Origin: Oxyruncus cristatus
Taxonomy: Eukaryota > Chordata > Aves > Passeriformes > Cotingidae
Direction of reading: 5' to 3'
Assembly (NCBI GenBank): GCA_013399855.1
Contig: VXAY01005956.1
Coordinates: 2,215,319 to 2,279,318, forward strand
Length of the DNA: 64,000 bases
The position numbers and the translations under genes are program-made. The notes beneath the pieces are model-generated. The model was not told the origin of the DNA and made no database searches. It worked only from the letters and a program-made list of their open reading frames with translations. The first letter of the stretch is position 1. Every line of letters starts with the position of its first letter. Positions 13,501 through 25,305 of this stretch are shown here, piece by piece.

Positions 13501-16500
13501 TGACTTACTATTAGCTTTTATAGGAATGTATTACTGAACTGCCACCAGGGATGTAATTTATTCTGGCAACTATAGAATGAAATTAGCGATTGGAGGGTTG
13601 GTGCATAGTGCACCATAAGGGAAAAAGGTGCACTCTTAGTCACATATAACAGTAAACCTTACTGCCAAAATTTATGCAGACAGAATCTAGATAGTACCAA
13701 GGCACAAGTTTGTCCCCCAGCTCGCAAAAATTGAGTGGAAGAGGCTTTAGATTTCCTAATTCTGTTGTAAAGAAGTAGATTTTAGGATGCATTACTGTTT
13801 GTTTAAAATTTTTTGTATTTGACTATTCCATAGAAGGAAACCTTACTATAAAATGTATTTTGTGTGTACATTTAGGGACTGAAAATATTAGGATTTTAAA
13901 GAGAATTCATTTTTTTATCCCAGAAGACATAGCATATGATGGTTTAGCATCCAACAAAGTCAAAGAGGTAATTTGAATGTCTCTGAATTCAATCAATACT
14001 TTGATTCTGCTAAAAATAATCCTGAGTATTTCTTAATGTTATTAAATTTATGTTTATTGCAGGGCTACATGCCAGGAAATAGATCTAGCTTGTTCGTCTT
14101 ATTTTTAAAATAATGCTGTGTACTTTTGAAACAAGACACAAAGCTGCTTTCTTTGACCTTTTTATGTTTTTAGTAGGCATTTTCCTTCACTTCTCAGGCA
14201 GTCACTTTTGAGATACTCTTTGTCCTTTTTACAGGCATTAGCATTTCTCCATATAAGAAAACTAAATCCAACCAGAAACCTCTGCAAGGGCCTGAAGGTT
14301 TGTCTTGTCCATGGGGTTTCATAAATTTAGGAACAGTTTGTCTAAGTTGAAAACACACAGCCCAGTCTGCTTCAGGTACAAAGTGTCTTAGAGTAGTATC
14401 TTCAGTGCTCTAACAGAGTATTGATGTTCTGTGGAGCAGACATGCCAGGTTAGCTTGACCTGCCAATATGGGATTACAGCTGCATTAGTATATTTGACTT
14501 CTTTGCCTGCTCTCATATGATCAAAGAGACTTTTGTTTCTTCTCCCAAGAGCCATTTGCACAGCACAATAGGCTCAGGTTTGGCATTCTTCCCCACTTAT
14601 TGCTGAGTCTTTGGAGAATAGCAATTATTTGGTATCATCATAAAGAGTTCTTCTCCCTCCTTAGTGTTCGCGTTCCTGTCATATGCCTCTCTTTTCTGCT
14701 TTGGATGGTTTTACACATTTAGACACTTTTCACAGTGTCCTCACTCTAACCAGAACAATGTTGAAAGTCGGAGAAATCCAGCTCCTACTTCCTCAGCTTT
14801 GTCAGTCTTGCTGGTGCTCAGTCTAAAGCAGAGTCATGTCAATGAGAAGCACTTCTCATCATAACAGTGTGACATAAACCTGGAGCTATTTCCTTTCTGC
14901 TCCACAAGATGAATTGCTCATTTGTAAATGAGCACCTAGAGCCAAAATATGAGTCCTGACTTTGACTACATTGCACCGTTCAGAAAACTTTCCTAGTTTC
15001 CAATTCACTGCAAACTTGAAAAATCATACAGTATTTGCTGACAGGTTAATAAAACCTTTCTAGTCAACAAAGGCACAGTTTACAGAATTGCACAGAATCA
15101 CTGGAGAAACTGAAGCTTGCTCTAATGCTGAGACAATGGAAGATGAAACAGTCCAACTACCCCTTCTTTTAGGGTCTGGGATTTTGTTTGAGCCCAAATG
15201 TAGACCAAAACTTAACTTTTTTTTTTTGAAGTATAAAGGTCTACTTCCACTACTGCAGAATTAGTCTTTTCCAATTCACACATTTGTTTATTACCCTTTT
15301 CAAATTTACAGAAAGGAATTACAAACTTTTCAGTGTCCAGAGCTGTATCTTGTATTGCAGTTACTGAATCTCTGGTGTTAAATACCCTGTACTTTCTTAA
15401 TTACTTTTATTTTCTTTTGATTCTCAGGTGTCTGACTGGTGATATTACATGAAATATCAAAGCATTATAGGATATTTTAATTAACATAAAGCTATCTAAA
15501 CCAAGAAAAGTTGTTTTATGCTAAGCTCTAGAAGTTTGGGATTTCAGGTATAATAGAAGCAGATTTGCTGATAGAACAGCCATGTGTCAATGTATTACTA
15601 ATTGGTTCTCTTTGTTTTCCTGAACAGGTAATACCTCTGTATGTATAAAACCCCATTGCTTAGGATTTAGTGAGTAGGATTTGAATGCTTCTTAAGTTAC
15701 AGCCCTTTCAAGATGCTCGACTTGGCTCCCAAGGGAAGCCAGAATTGCAAGAACAGTAAAATGAAAGTATAAAGATACCCAGCTTCTTAAAGATTGAGAG
15801 AGTTTGGCACATACAGCCCTAATTATAAGTTTAGCCTAAGTACCATTGTAACAGTGATTAAATAACTAACGTGCCTATGCTCAGCAATCCCCCCAAGTAC
15901 TTACAGTTCTAGAATGTAAACAGGTTTTAGGCATCTTTGTGCTACCATTGACAATCTCACTGTTATGTTGGCTATGCAATCAGTTTTAGTGCCCTCTGTC
16001 CACTAAAAGAATGGAGGGATGTTCATGGAATTTATTTTTTATATTTGTTTCTTAGTTTTTAGTGTTACTGATCTGCAAGAGAACTGTTCTCTTTTATTGT
16101 GTGAGAGCTTTCCTTTTTCAAGAACTCTCTCAAAGATCCAAGGGCAATGATTTGACCACACTACACCTCTCTCCACATACTTGTTGATCCCTTCAAAGAA
16201 CTGTAAGAGGCCCAAAGGACATAGTTTCCACCTACAGAAGCTGCATGACTTCTTCCCTTATGGTTATCCAAATATCTGTCAGTTCTCGTTTTCATTCTGA
16301 TTTTAGCTATTTCCCTGAAAGGCACAATTGCTTATCTGTAGTTTCTTGCACACCTGATGGAGTTCCTTTCAAAGGCTGGGGTTGCATTTGGTGCCTTCCA
16401 TTCCTCAGGAGCTGAAAAGGATTTAAGTGACAGATTTTATGACACCACAGTTAGTATGTGTTTTGCTTCCTATTTATGCGTAGTCAACTTTTCTCTAAGG

Positions 16501-17989
16501 ACCTGAGTGCACAGGAGCATACAAAACATCTGTTTAAAAGCTGCATTTTATTCACCTACTTCACTGAGAGGAGGGAGAGACACTAATTTTTCATTACAGC
16601 GTAAATCAAATGTATTATTCAGCCGGTGTGACCTTGCCAGCAGATCCTGAATATCTTCCGGTCCTTGAGATTTTATTTAGATGGATCATCCTCAGTATTA
16701 GCTGGAAGAAGATCAAATGTAAATGCTGACTTACTGGTTATTAAAAAAAAATGAACAATTTGTTAGATGTGAATAGGATATTTACCTATCACTGTGTTCA
16801 CAACAGATAACTAAAAGCACACAGTAATCAGTGCAAGGGGAAAGTCATGCTTTACTCCTTATTTCCACCTGATGTTATCAAAAAAAGGATAAGAGGGTTT
16901 TATACTTCCATTAACATTTTTTTTCAGAGTAAGCAACTGTCCACAGGGACCTCTCCTTTTGTTTTATAACACACATGTTGTCAGGAGAAACAGGTGGCAT
17001 GAATTTTACTAGAAGAGCAATTCTCTTTATCAAAAATTTATTCTGTGCCTGGGAATAATTCTCAGTTCATTTTAGCCTGCTCTCACATGACCCACGTTGG
17101 CTCAGTGATTTGAAAACCAGAAGATTTCTAGATCCTTTGTTTATTTCTTCTAAGTCTCAACTGTTTGCCTTTTAAATTTTATGCCCATTGGTGATTGGTA
17201 GCTGGTTTTATTTATGCTCATACTCTGCTGACCAATCTGCTACAAATTCACTGTAAGGGATTGGTAAAATTCTTTTTTTTCTCCTTTTTTTTTTTCTTTT
17301 TCCAACCAGGTCAAGGTTGCAATGACTCAACCAGTTCTTGAAGGTAAATAAGGCTATGCTAAAGTGATTTTGCTCTTTTTATTTTAGAAGAAAAATTGGA
17401 TATACAGAACATCAGGCTACTTTGTTTGCTATTTTTGTTTTCTCTTCTCAGTGGAATGCCTCATGAAGCCAGAACCATGGCATGGGGGGCAGCATAAAAA
17501 CTCAGCCTGAGGTTTCCTGTCCCTGTAGCTGGATACTAACACTTTTCAGCAAAAAGTTCTCAGCACCAGTTATTTGACATCTCACATTATTTCTTTTACC
17601 AAGGGACCAGGTAAGTGTTGCACATTTATTTCCAGCAAAGCTGAGCTAGTCAGGAAACAGAACAAGTCCTTCATTGGTGTGACTAATCTATGTCTCTTGC
17701 TGGAAAGGAAACACTATTTAAATACTATTAAATCACACTTAATTTAGGAGGAATCAGAATAACTTCCCTCTAAAACTGCCTGCTGCCAGGAAATATTTTT
17801 AATGTCAGTATTAAATACACACAATAGACAGTATTTTTAGAAAGTGTCTGCTGTATTGTTTAGGATCACAGTGAAGTTGCCAAACCTGGAAAGCTTCAAA
17901 TTGTGCTAGATTATACTCTCAGCTTTTGGAAAATATATCAGACTTTACAATCCACATATTTTATTTGTTCAATACTCTAGGAATAGATT

Positions 17990-18430
17990 TCAGTGCATTT
18001 CTGCCGGAGACCTGCATGGATCAGCAAGGAGCTTCTGGCAAACCTCAAGTGGAAGAACAAAGTTTACGGAATGTGGAAAAAGGGACACGCCACTTGGAAG
18101 GAAGGTAGGAATGCTGTCAGAGTATGCAGGGATGCACTGAGGAAGTCTAAGGTCCACTTGGAATTAAATCTGGTAAGAGATGTTGACAACAGACAACAAG
18201 GGCTTCTTCAAGTGTATCACTTAACAAAAGGAAAACTAAGGAAAATGTGGGCCCAGAGCTGAATGAGGTGGGTGTCCTGGGGATGAAGGATACAGAGAAG
18301 GTGGAGTTACTGAATGTCTTCTTGCTTTAGTCTTTACTGCAAATCCCAGCCCTCAGGAATTGTAGAACCTGGAGGCAAGCCTGGAGAAAGGAAGACTTTC
18401 CCTTGATTGAGAAGGATTGGATTAGAGATC
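17990..18430 (+). mobile_element. CR1 LINE ORF2 fragment (between endonuclease and reverse transcriptase)
   Basis: Translation from about 18000 to 18260 reads RRPAWISKELLANLKWKNK, then KLRKMWAQS near its end. This is the conserved CR1 ORF2 stretch after the endonuclease, which normally runs RRPAW.NKELL...ELNLARDVK....GPL. Downstream, after a stop and frame loss, further CR1 similarity continues to about 18430 (VELLNVF, then FPLIEKDWIRD). The element is truncated at both ends and disrupted, so it is not an active gene; the 89-residue frame is a relic. Confidence 0.85.
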
Positions 18431-21400
18431 CAACAACAGTGTAGAGAGGAAATTTAAAACTTTCACCTAGAAAGCAAATGTAAATAAAACCATTCCCTGC
18501 AAAAGCATCCCTGTGTAAGCACAGGAAAGAAAAGCTGTTACAGCTCACTGGTGTGAACACTCAGCCAACACTGAGTCCAGCTGGCAGCAACTGGGAGGAG
18601 CTGATCCTTGTTTCTGGAGACAATAGTGGAAACAGAAATCAGGTTCCTTATAGGTGGTGTGAAATTGGAAGCTCTGAAAGCTGACATAGGGTCATCAATT
18701 GATTCTTACCTCTGACATTTTTGGTTTCTTCTCATGGTCCAATTAATAAAGAAAAACTTAAGGTGTGAAAATGAGAAATTCAGTAATCAGGTCTTTTCCT
18801 AAAGACATACACATCAATTCAGTGGCAGAGCTGGATGCATGACTATTGCCAGGTCTTGCCCACATGCACAAAGGTTATAAAACTGATAGGAAAATGCAGC
18901 ACCTCTTGCCCTTTGAAGTGGTGTTTGAATGCATGTTGTTTTACACTCTTAGGACACTGTAATTAGTAGATAATGTAAGCAGTTATTAGTATTTCTGAAG
19001 TATAAACATCACGGCTTTTTTTTCTATTGCACTTACCCAAACATATTTAGCCACTGTTTCCAACCTGATTTATGCCATTTTTGCAGCATTGACATTGACT
19101 TTTTTGTTGTGCTTAAATAACATTGCTTGTTAGACTGTGGTTCCCTTTGCTCATCCCTGTTGACCTCAATGTTTCAGTTGATATTACTGCCTGTAGCATT
19201 CTGGCACAGCCTATTGGAGTCAGTGATTTTTTGTTTCTATTTTCTACGACCTACTCAGTAACATATCCACTGCCATTACATTTACATTAGTGACCCTCTG
19301 TTAAATTATGAGGGTGTTTTGCCCTGAATTTCTTATCAGACGTAGTTCTAGAAGTCACCACCCTTCTGTATTTGTGGCTTAGGAAAGCTCAGTGATGCAA
19401 ATTTTTGAAGGCTGAGCAAATATTCTGAGGAAGTATCATAACACTGTTGACTTGTTCTTATGATCCTTCACATCCCTGTTTGTGGCCATTCAAGGGAAGG
19501 GGTACAAGGAAATGGTGATCTTGGTTCTGATATATAAGGCCATTTTATATATTCAACCTGTGATGCTTATTACTTTCAGGCAGATACTGTAGAGATCCAT
19601 ATTCTTCATGCTTACCAATGTCTTTCTCCTCTATGAATTCCTTCAATTCTTCTTATTAAAAGGATTCAGTCTGTAATTGTGCCATCCAGGAGGGATCATA
19701 AGACCCCCCTCTGAGTTCCCCAGATTTGAAATGGTAGGATAATGTCAACTAACAGTGAGTGTGGTTGAGGTTTGCTGTAGGAACGTCAGCTTGAGTGCTT
19801 CTTTTTAACTCATTCCTTTTCTTTAACATCCCAGCTAGCATAAAGGGAAAATAACTGAATAATGCAGCTCTTAATTGGCTGTAAATAGAGAGAAATATGT
19901 GTTAACATATGGTGACAGTTAATGGTGGCTTACTCTGTGCAAAAGAATTCTATCATGTGTCTGTCCAAATGATCTCACCAGAGAAGCATGGCAACATTTA
20001 GTGTGATACATGTTTCTTTCAGTGTTTTCTACATGATTTCTAGAGTTTAATATTAACCAACTCTATTTTCTGTGGCTTGGCAGCAAATATGATCTTTGAT
20101 CGTAGATCTCATTTATACCACACTTTTTTTTTTCTGTTTAGTAATTTAGCGCAGTTCAGTATAAATGTGCAAAATAAACATGGTTTGCTGGCTACTAAAC
20201 CAAAACAAATGTATTTTTCCCACTTAACAATCTTCACATTTGCAGTTAGCCCTGTGCATAGCAAAACAGAGACTGTGGAGCATATTTGAGGATTCAGTGT
20301 TACTGGCAGAAGGAAAGCTTTTTAAATGTGAAGCACACCCACTGGGCCGTTCGGAATCTAGGGCAAAAATTGCTATTTCACTCACTCCTTCCCCATATTT
20401 ACAAATCTTTTGTATAAAGATCCATAGTGCTTATTTGAAAGCAATTCTGGAGCTGGCTGATTTTGGCAGGTAGGCAAACCTGAAAACTTTCAGCCTTAAA
20501 GAAACAAATTTTGCTTGATAATGGATGGTAGCAAACAGTGCAGTGCAAATAGGAAAAGGTATACACTGTGAATGGTCACTTGCCTCTAAAGGATGAGTTA
20601 ATTTACTTACAGCTGGTTTGAGTTTGTACTGTTCCTCTCCATCACTCTGAATTTTGCAGACTGAAGTGAATCTCACACCTCAGCAAAACCAGGTGTACAC
20701 AAGCACAGTCTTTATAGCTTTTAATTCATCAACAAAGACATTTCACTTTACAAGTGTTCCATAAGTCTCCTTTGTCAACTTACATAAAGCTTATTTGAAT
20801 TATCCTCTTAGCACAAATTAAGGAAGGTCAGATATATATATATGGATTCTTTTGTCTGCAAGTACTAGCACTGTGCATTTTCCTCAGACTGTGTATGAAC
20901 CAGAACTACAACTACATGCAGGTGATGGAAGAATTAGGGAATTTTTAACTGCACACTATGAAGGGTCGTTTTGAAAAATTTCTAAAAAATTCATGTTTGG
21001 CTGTAAACTGCCTGTTACCCCAGCAAGGCCTGGTGGTGCCCCCACCAAAAACACTGAGTAGTACCTTTGTGAGTGGCCTGTTGAATCCCAGGTAGCCACT
21101 CCTCAAGCATGGCTCTGAGCTGCAGTATGTGAGGAGCTTCTGGCAAAAGGACTGGGGTACAGTCTAGCCCTTGGCATTTGGTCAATTGGAAGTATGGCTT
21201 AATATTGAAAAAGGAATGTTTTTTTAGTGTTCCCAGAATGCTGCTAATTATTCACGCTTCATGAAGTCAACGGGCTGTAAATAGCAGGCAATCATGCATT
21301 ATTTGTGAATGGTGTCCTTGCAGTTCTACTTAGTCCTATAATACACACAGTTAATATGGAAACCTGTGAATCATTCCCAGGGAAGCATTATGGTGCTCTG

Positions 21401-22649
21401 TAGACACCTGAATTAAAAATTTCCTTGCAAACTTTTACAGATGAATTTTTTACTTTTTAGTGTAAACCAGAAAATGCTACAAATCGTTAATGTATCTGTA
21501 AACTAAATCTATTTGATTTCTTGGATTGTCGCATACACTAAGGGAAATCTTATCTTTTTTGGTGTTTACTATTTTACTATAAGATTGTTCCTCCTGTACC
21601 AAATGCCATCCCATCTGTGGGAGCTGCACGCAGAAGCTGTAGGAAATCTCATAGTTTCCAAAAGCATGTTTGGAAATTTTGATATATTATGGTGTCCAGC
21701 CTCTTACCAGACTTCAAACTCATTTAACAAGTTTTTTATTACTGCTCTCATGTTTGGTGCAGCCTGGCTGAGCTTCCCTCTCCCCATTTGCATGATGCAT
21801 GTTGTCTTCTCCTTGCAGGTCAAGGGATCTTGGAAGCTGTAAGGGTGAGGAACCACCACTTGATTATCTTCTGCAATGCTAGAAGGGCCTAGAAATGTGT
21901 ATGGTATGAATTGTGGACAAGTTGAGTGTCCCTTTTCTCCTCAGTATATGCCAAAGTGCCAGAATCTCTTACAGGTACAAGTCAAGTGAATGGGCTTCCA
22001 GGGATGAATGAAATGGTGAGGAAGTGCTGAAGTACTACATTTTTTATGGTTTATCTGTTCTGCTCATCCAGTGTCAGGTTAGCATTGCTAAAAGAGGTCT
22101 AAATTATTAAAGCTCAAATCTGAAGATTGCATTCTCTCTTTATTACCTGCAACTACAGTTTAACCTTTTTTTTGCCCTAAAGATTGGAAAACATTAAACC
22201 AGTGGAGAGTTAAAAAAAAATCAGAGCACAGTGAAAAAATAAGTTCTCAGCACCTTGATACTGCACTGTAACCCACTGTTTTTTATTTCTGAAAGCATTT
22301 GAATTGTTCCATACTGCATTTCAGTGTATTTTATAACACCTTAATCTAAATTTATTCTTTATAAGAAAAAAAAAAAATCATGATGATACTGGCTCATAGT
22401 TTATGAGAATCAAGAAAAAAATAGATAAAAATTTTAGAACACATTTGACATTCATAGCATTTATATTTTGATAAGGTGTCTTGCTGGTTATGTAAACATT
22501 GAGCTTGGGTCTTTATATGTGAAGAGACAGCAAATTAAGATTTTTCTTCCTGGGAAGTACAATATAAACCCAATAATTTAACTTTGTGTAGTGGGTGCAC
22601 CATTGTTTAATATCCTTAAGTAATTCCTGAAAAAAATGAATAGGAAGGC
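18431..22649. other. Gene-free interval between CR1 relics
   Basis: AT-rich unique-looking sequence. A (TA)n run lies at about 20831. No frame above about 110 codons and none with recognisable similarity. Confidence 0.6.
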
Positions 22650-23060
22650 GGCAAAATTTGCAGAGAATACAGGTACATGGGTTAGTGGCCACTAACTGAA
22701 GGAAGGCTGTTTATGGTGTGTGGGATGCAAAGATGTTCATATTGTTTTTCTTGTTTAAACATCAATAAACTTCCAGACTTAGAGGCCCTGTGGTCTTATT
22801 CAGTACCTTGTGCTGATGGATCATGACAGCAAATGAGCCCCACCATCGATACATGCAAAGTATTAAAACATCTGTGAAAGTGCAAAGGATTTGGAATTAA
22901 TTATTCAGTTCAGGAAAGAGACTTGGATGTTGTTACAGACAGCTTAATGAAGACTTTAGTGATGGCCAGAAGTCCAAAAAGACATTAAGAAGCATAAGGA
23001 ATAGGATGGGGAATATCATATAAAACACTATAATTAGATCTGATTGGGAAATGTTCCCTC
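22650..23060 (+). mobile_element. Old CR1/L3-like LINE fragment
   Basis: The stretch includes GCAAAGTATTAAAACATCTG, then CAGGAAAGAGACTTGGATGT, then AAGACATTAAGAAGCATAAG and GAATATCATATAAAACACTA. These words in this order resemble the 3' part of the reverse transcriptase region of ancient CR1/L3-type LINEs shared by turtles, crocodilians and birds. It is strongly diverged and has no usable frame. The limits are approximate, and similarity past 23060 is doubtful. Confidence 0.5.
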
Positions 23061-24815
23061 AGCAATGGATAATTTTGATAACCTGAACAAAATCCACACA
23101 TTTACATGTAAAAAACCCTCCAACTGTGCAGACCGAAAATTTAATAACTCTCATAAGGGGTCTAGTCAATTAATAACAAGAGTAAAAATAAGAAGAATGT
23201 TCAAAATTATTTTTGAAAGAGGTAATAAGCTGGGTGTTTCATTTCCATGCTTATCCCAGTAAGGAAATACTTAATGGGAGAGACTGATTATACCACAGAT
23301 TTTAAAAAACTGTTATACTGGACACTGTTAGGAAAAGAGAGGATTATAAGGCTAAGTGAACAGGATCAAGCTAACATATTGTTCCTATATTCTTGCCCTT
23401 TGTCTATGCTAGGTGAAAATTAAACCATGGCAGTATTTCATCCTGAGCTCTTTTGGTGGAACCAGGGTCTGGGCAATGTGCATTAAAAGGTGTCTCATAG
23501 ATCAAAGCAAAATGATACAAAAAATTTTAAAAACATGAAGAAGAATATTATTAAACTACCGGAAATTTGCTGAATGCTCTTACATGAAAGATGCAAATGT
23601 CTTTGAAATTTAGTGAAAAAAAACCAAAAAAGGATATTGAAGTGAATTATTAGTGCAAAGTAATATAGGACCTGAGTCACACAACTGCACTCCATTGGCC
23701 TCAGTACAGTACAGTATGCTTACTTTTAATTGTAATGGTTTTATTAGGTATCTGCTTTAGGCTGTACTAAATCTGACACAGTCCAGATTCCCCACTTGTG
23801 TAAATTACTGTAGCTCCCTCGGGATCTTAATAACTTTAGCAGTCATGATCTGTTCAGGACAGCCTGAACATAGAATTTCTCTTTGACCCTTTGACAGTGT
23901 TTTAATTGATTTCATAAGGAAAATAAATACAGCTGAGCAGAGAGTAGATCCTACTAGATTTGTAACAGTATTTTCCACAGGATGATACAGAAGCAGAATG
24001 ATCACAACCTCCATCAATAAGTAAAGGATACTGTAAAACACCTAAATGGAATGGAAATAATCACTACTTGGCTATCAGGGCAAAATAAATGCACTGGCAT
24101 TTGTCTTATCCCCCAGCCAGAGACAAGAAAATTTGCTCCCTCTGTCAGTCTCAGTAAATTCTTTTTCTTTTCTTCTCAATCAGGAATGGTTGTTTTCCCC
24201 TCCCATATTTTGGCATCCTCCTCCCCTGCAGGTTTTTTTTTTTAAATTCTAGCAATACTGTATTCTTTAAAGCTCTTATATTCCACATCCAGATTTTTTT
24301 AATTTCCTTTGCCTTTATTTTAGACCTCTTCACTTTTTTTTCTCCCTTATCTTTTTCTTCCCACTGTCTCCAGCAAGTTCAGTGTGCAAGTTAATCTAAC
24401 AGCATGAAGCCAACTGATATGATCGAGACTTGTGAAATAGAAACTAAGCTCAGACTGACTTTTAGAGCTTACTGGTGGCAAATCTCACATGAACAAATTG
24501 GTTCTAGACATTTGATCAGGTCTGCTTGCTTCTTAAAATATGCTTTAAAATTAACCCCTAAGCCTTTGTTCTGGAAATGTTGTACAATTGTTTCACAGAA
24601 CTTACTCCTCCATAGAACAGTTCTTGATTTGATAAATATAATCAAAGTCAGTTATAGTAAATTCACACTTCATTCTAATCCCATTTATTAATGAGAAGTT
24701 ACAGTCTCCTTCTGCATTTCTATAAAGATTCAAGCTTCATAGAAAAAATATATCTTCTTCATGTGGTTAGAGAGAGTGATATTAATTGTATCATATATAC
24801 TATACAATACTCATA
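23061..24815. other. Gene-free AT-rich interval
   Basis: May hold further unrecognisable remains of the old LINE up to about 23360. Otherwise T-rich and A-rich runs only. Confidence 0.55.
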
Positions 24816-25305
24816 TAGAATCATAGAATGGTTTGGGTTGGAAGGGACGTTGAAGATCATCTAGTTCCAACCCCCCTGCCCTGGAAAGGGACACCTTCCA
24901 CAAGACCAGGTTGCTCAAAGCCCCATCCAACCTGGCCTTGAAGTGATCAGGGATGTGAAAATTTCCAACACTTCTGCAGCTTCTCTGGACAACCTGTTCT
25001 AGTGTCTCATCACCCTCATAGGCAATAATTTCTCCCTAGTATGTAATCTAAGCCTATCCTCTTTCAGTTTAAAGCTATTCCCCCTTGTCCTATCACTCCA
25101 TGCCCTTGTAAAATGTCCCTCTCCAGCTCTCTCATAGTCCCTTTAGGCACTGGAAGGTGCTTGAAGATCTCCCTGGAGTCTTCTCTTCTCCAGGCTGAAC
25201 AACCCCAGCTCTCTCAGCCTGTATTTATACTAGAGGTGCTCCAACCCTCTGATCATTTTTGTGGCCTCTTCTGGACTTGCTCCAACTGTTGCCCCTTCAA
25301 GGACA
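24816..25305 (-). mobile_element. CR1 LINE 3' end, 5'-truncated, inserted antisense
   Basis: The plus strand begins with AGAATCATAGAATGGTTTGG, the reverse complement of the CR1 3' terminus, and continues through the well-known CR1 words CCTTCCACAAGACCAGGTTG, CAACCTGGCCTTGAA, CCCCCTTGTCCTATCACTCC, CAGGCTGAACAACCCCAGCT and GATCATTTTTGTGGCC. Similarity fades at about 25300, consistent with the usual 5' truncation. It is moderately diverged. Short frames across it are not genes. Confidence 0.95.

Larger units (their letters stand above)
5536..17989. other. Gene-free AT-rich interval
   Basis: Contains the inverted repeat at 8022, a (TA)n run at 9246 and the 15-bp tandem repeat at 10546. At 17272-17309 a long T-rich pyrimidine tract ends in CCAACCAG, followed 34 bases later by AAG|GTAAAT, an exon-like arrangement on the plus strand. 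No protein-coding gene is supported. Confidence 0.6.
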
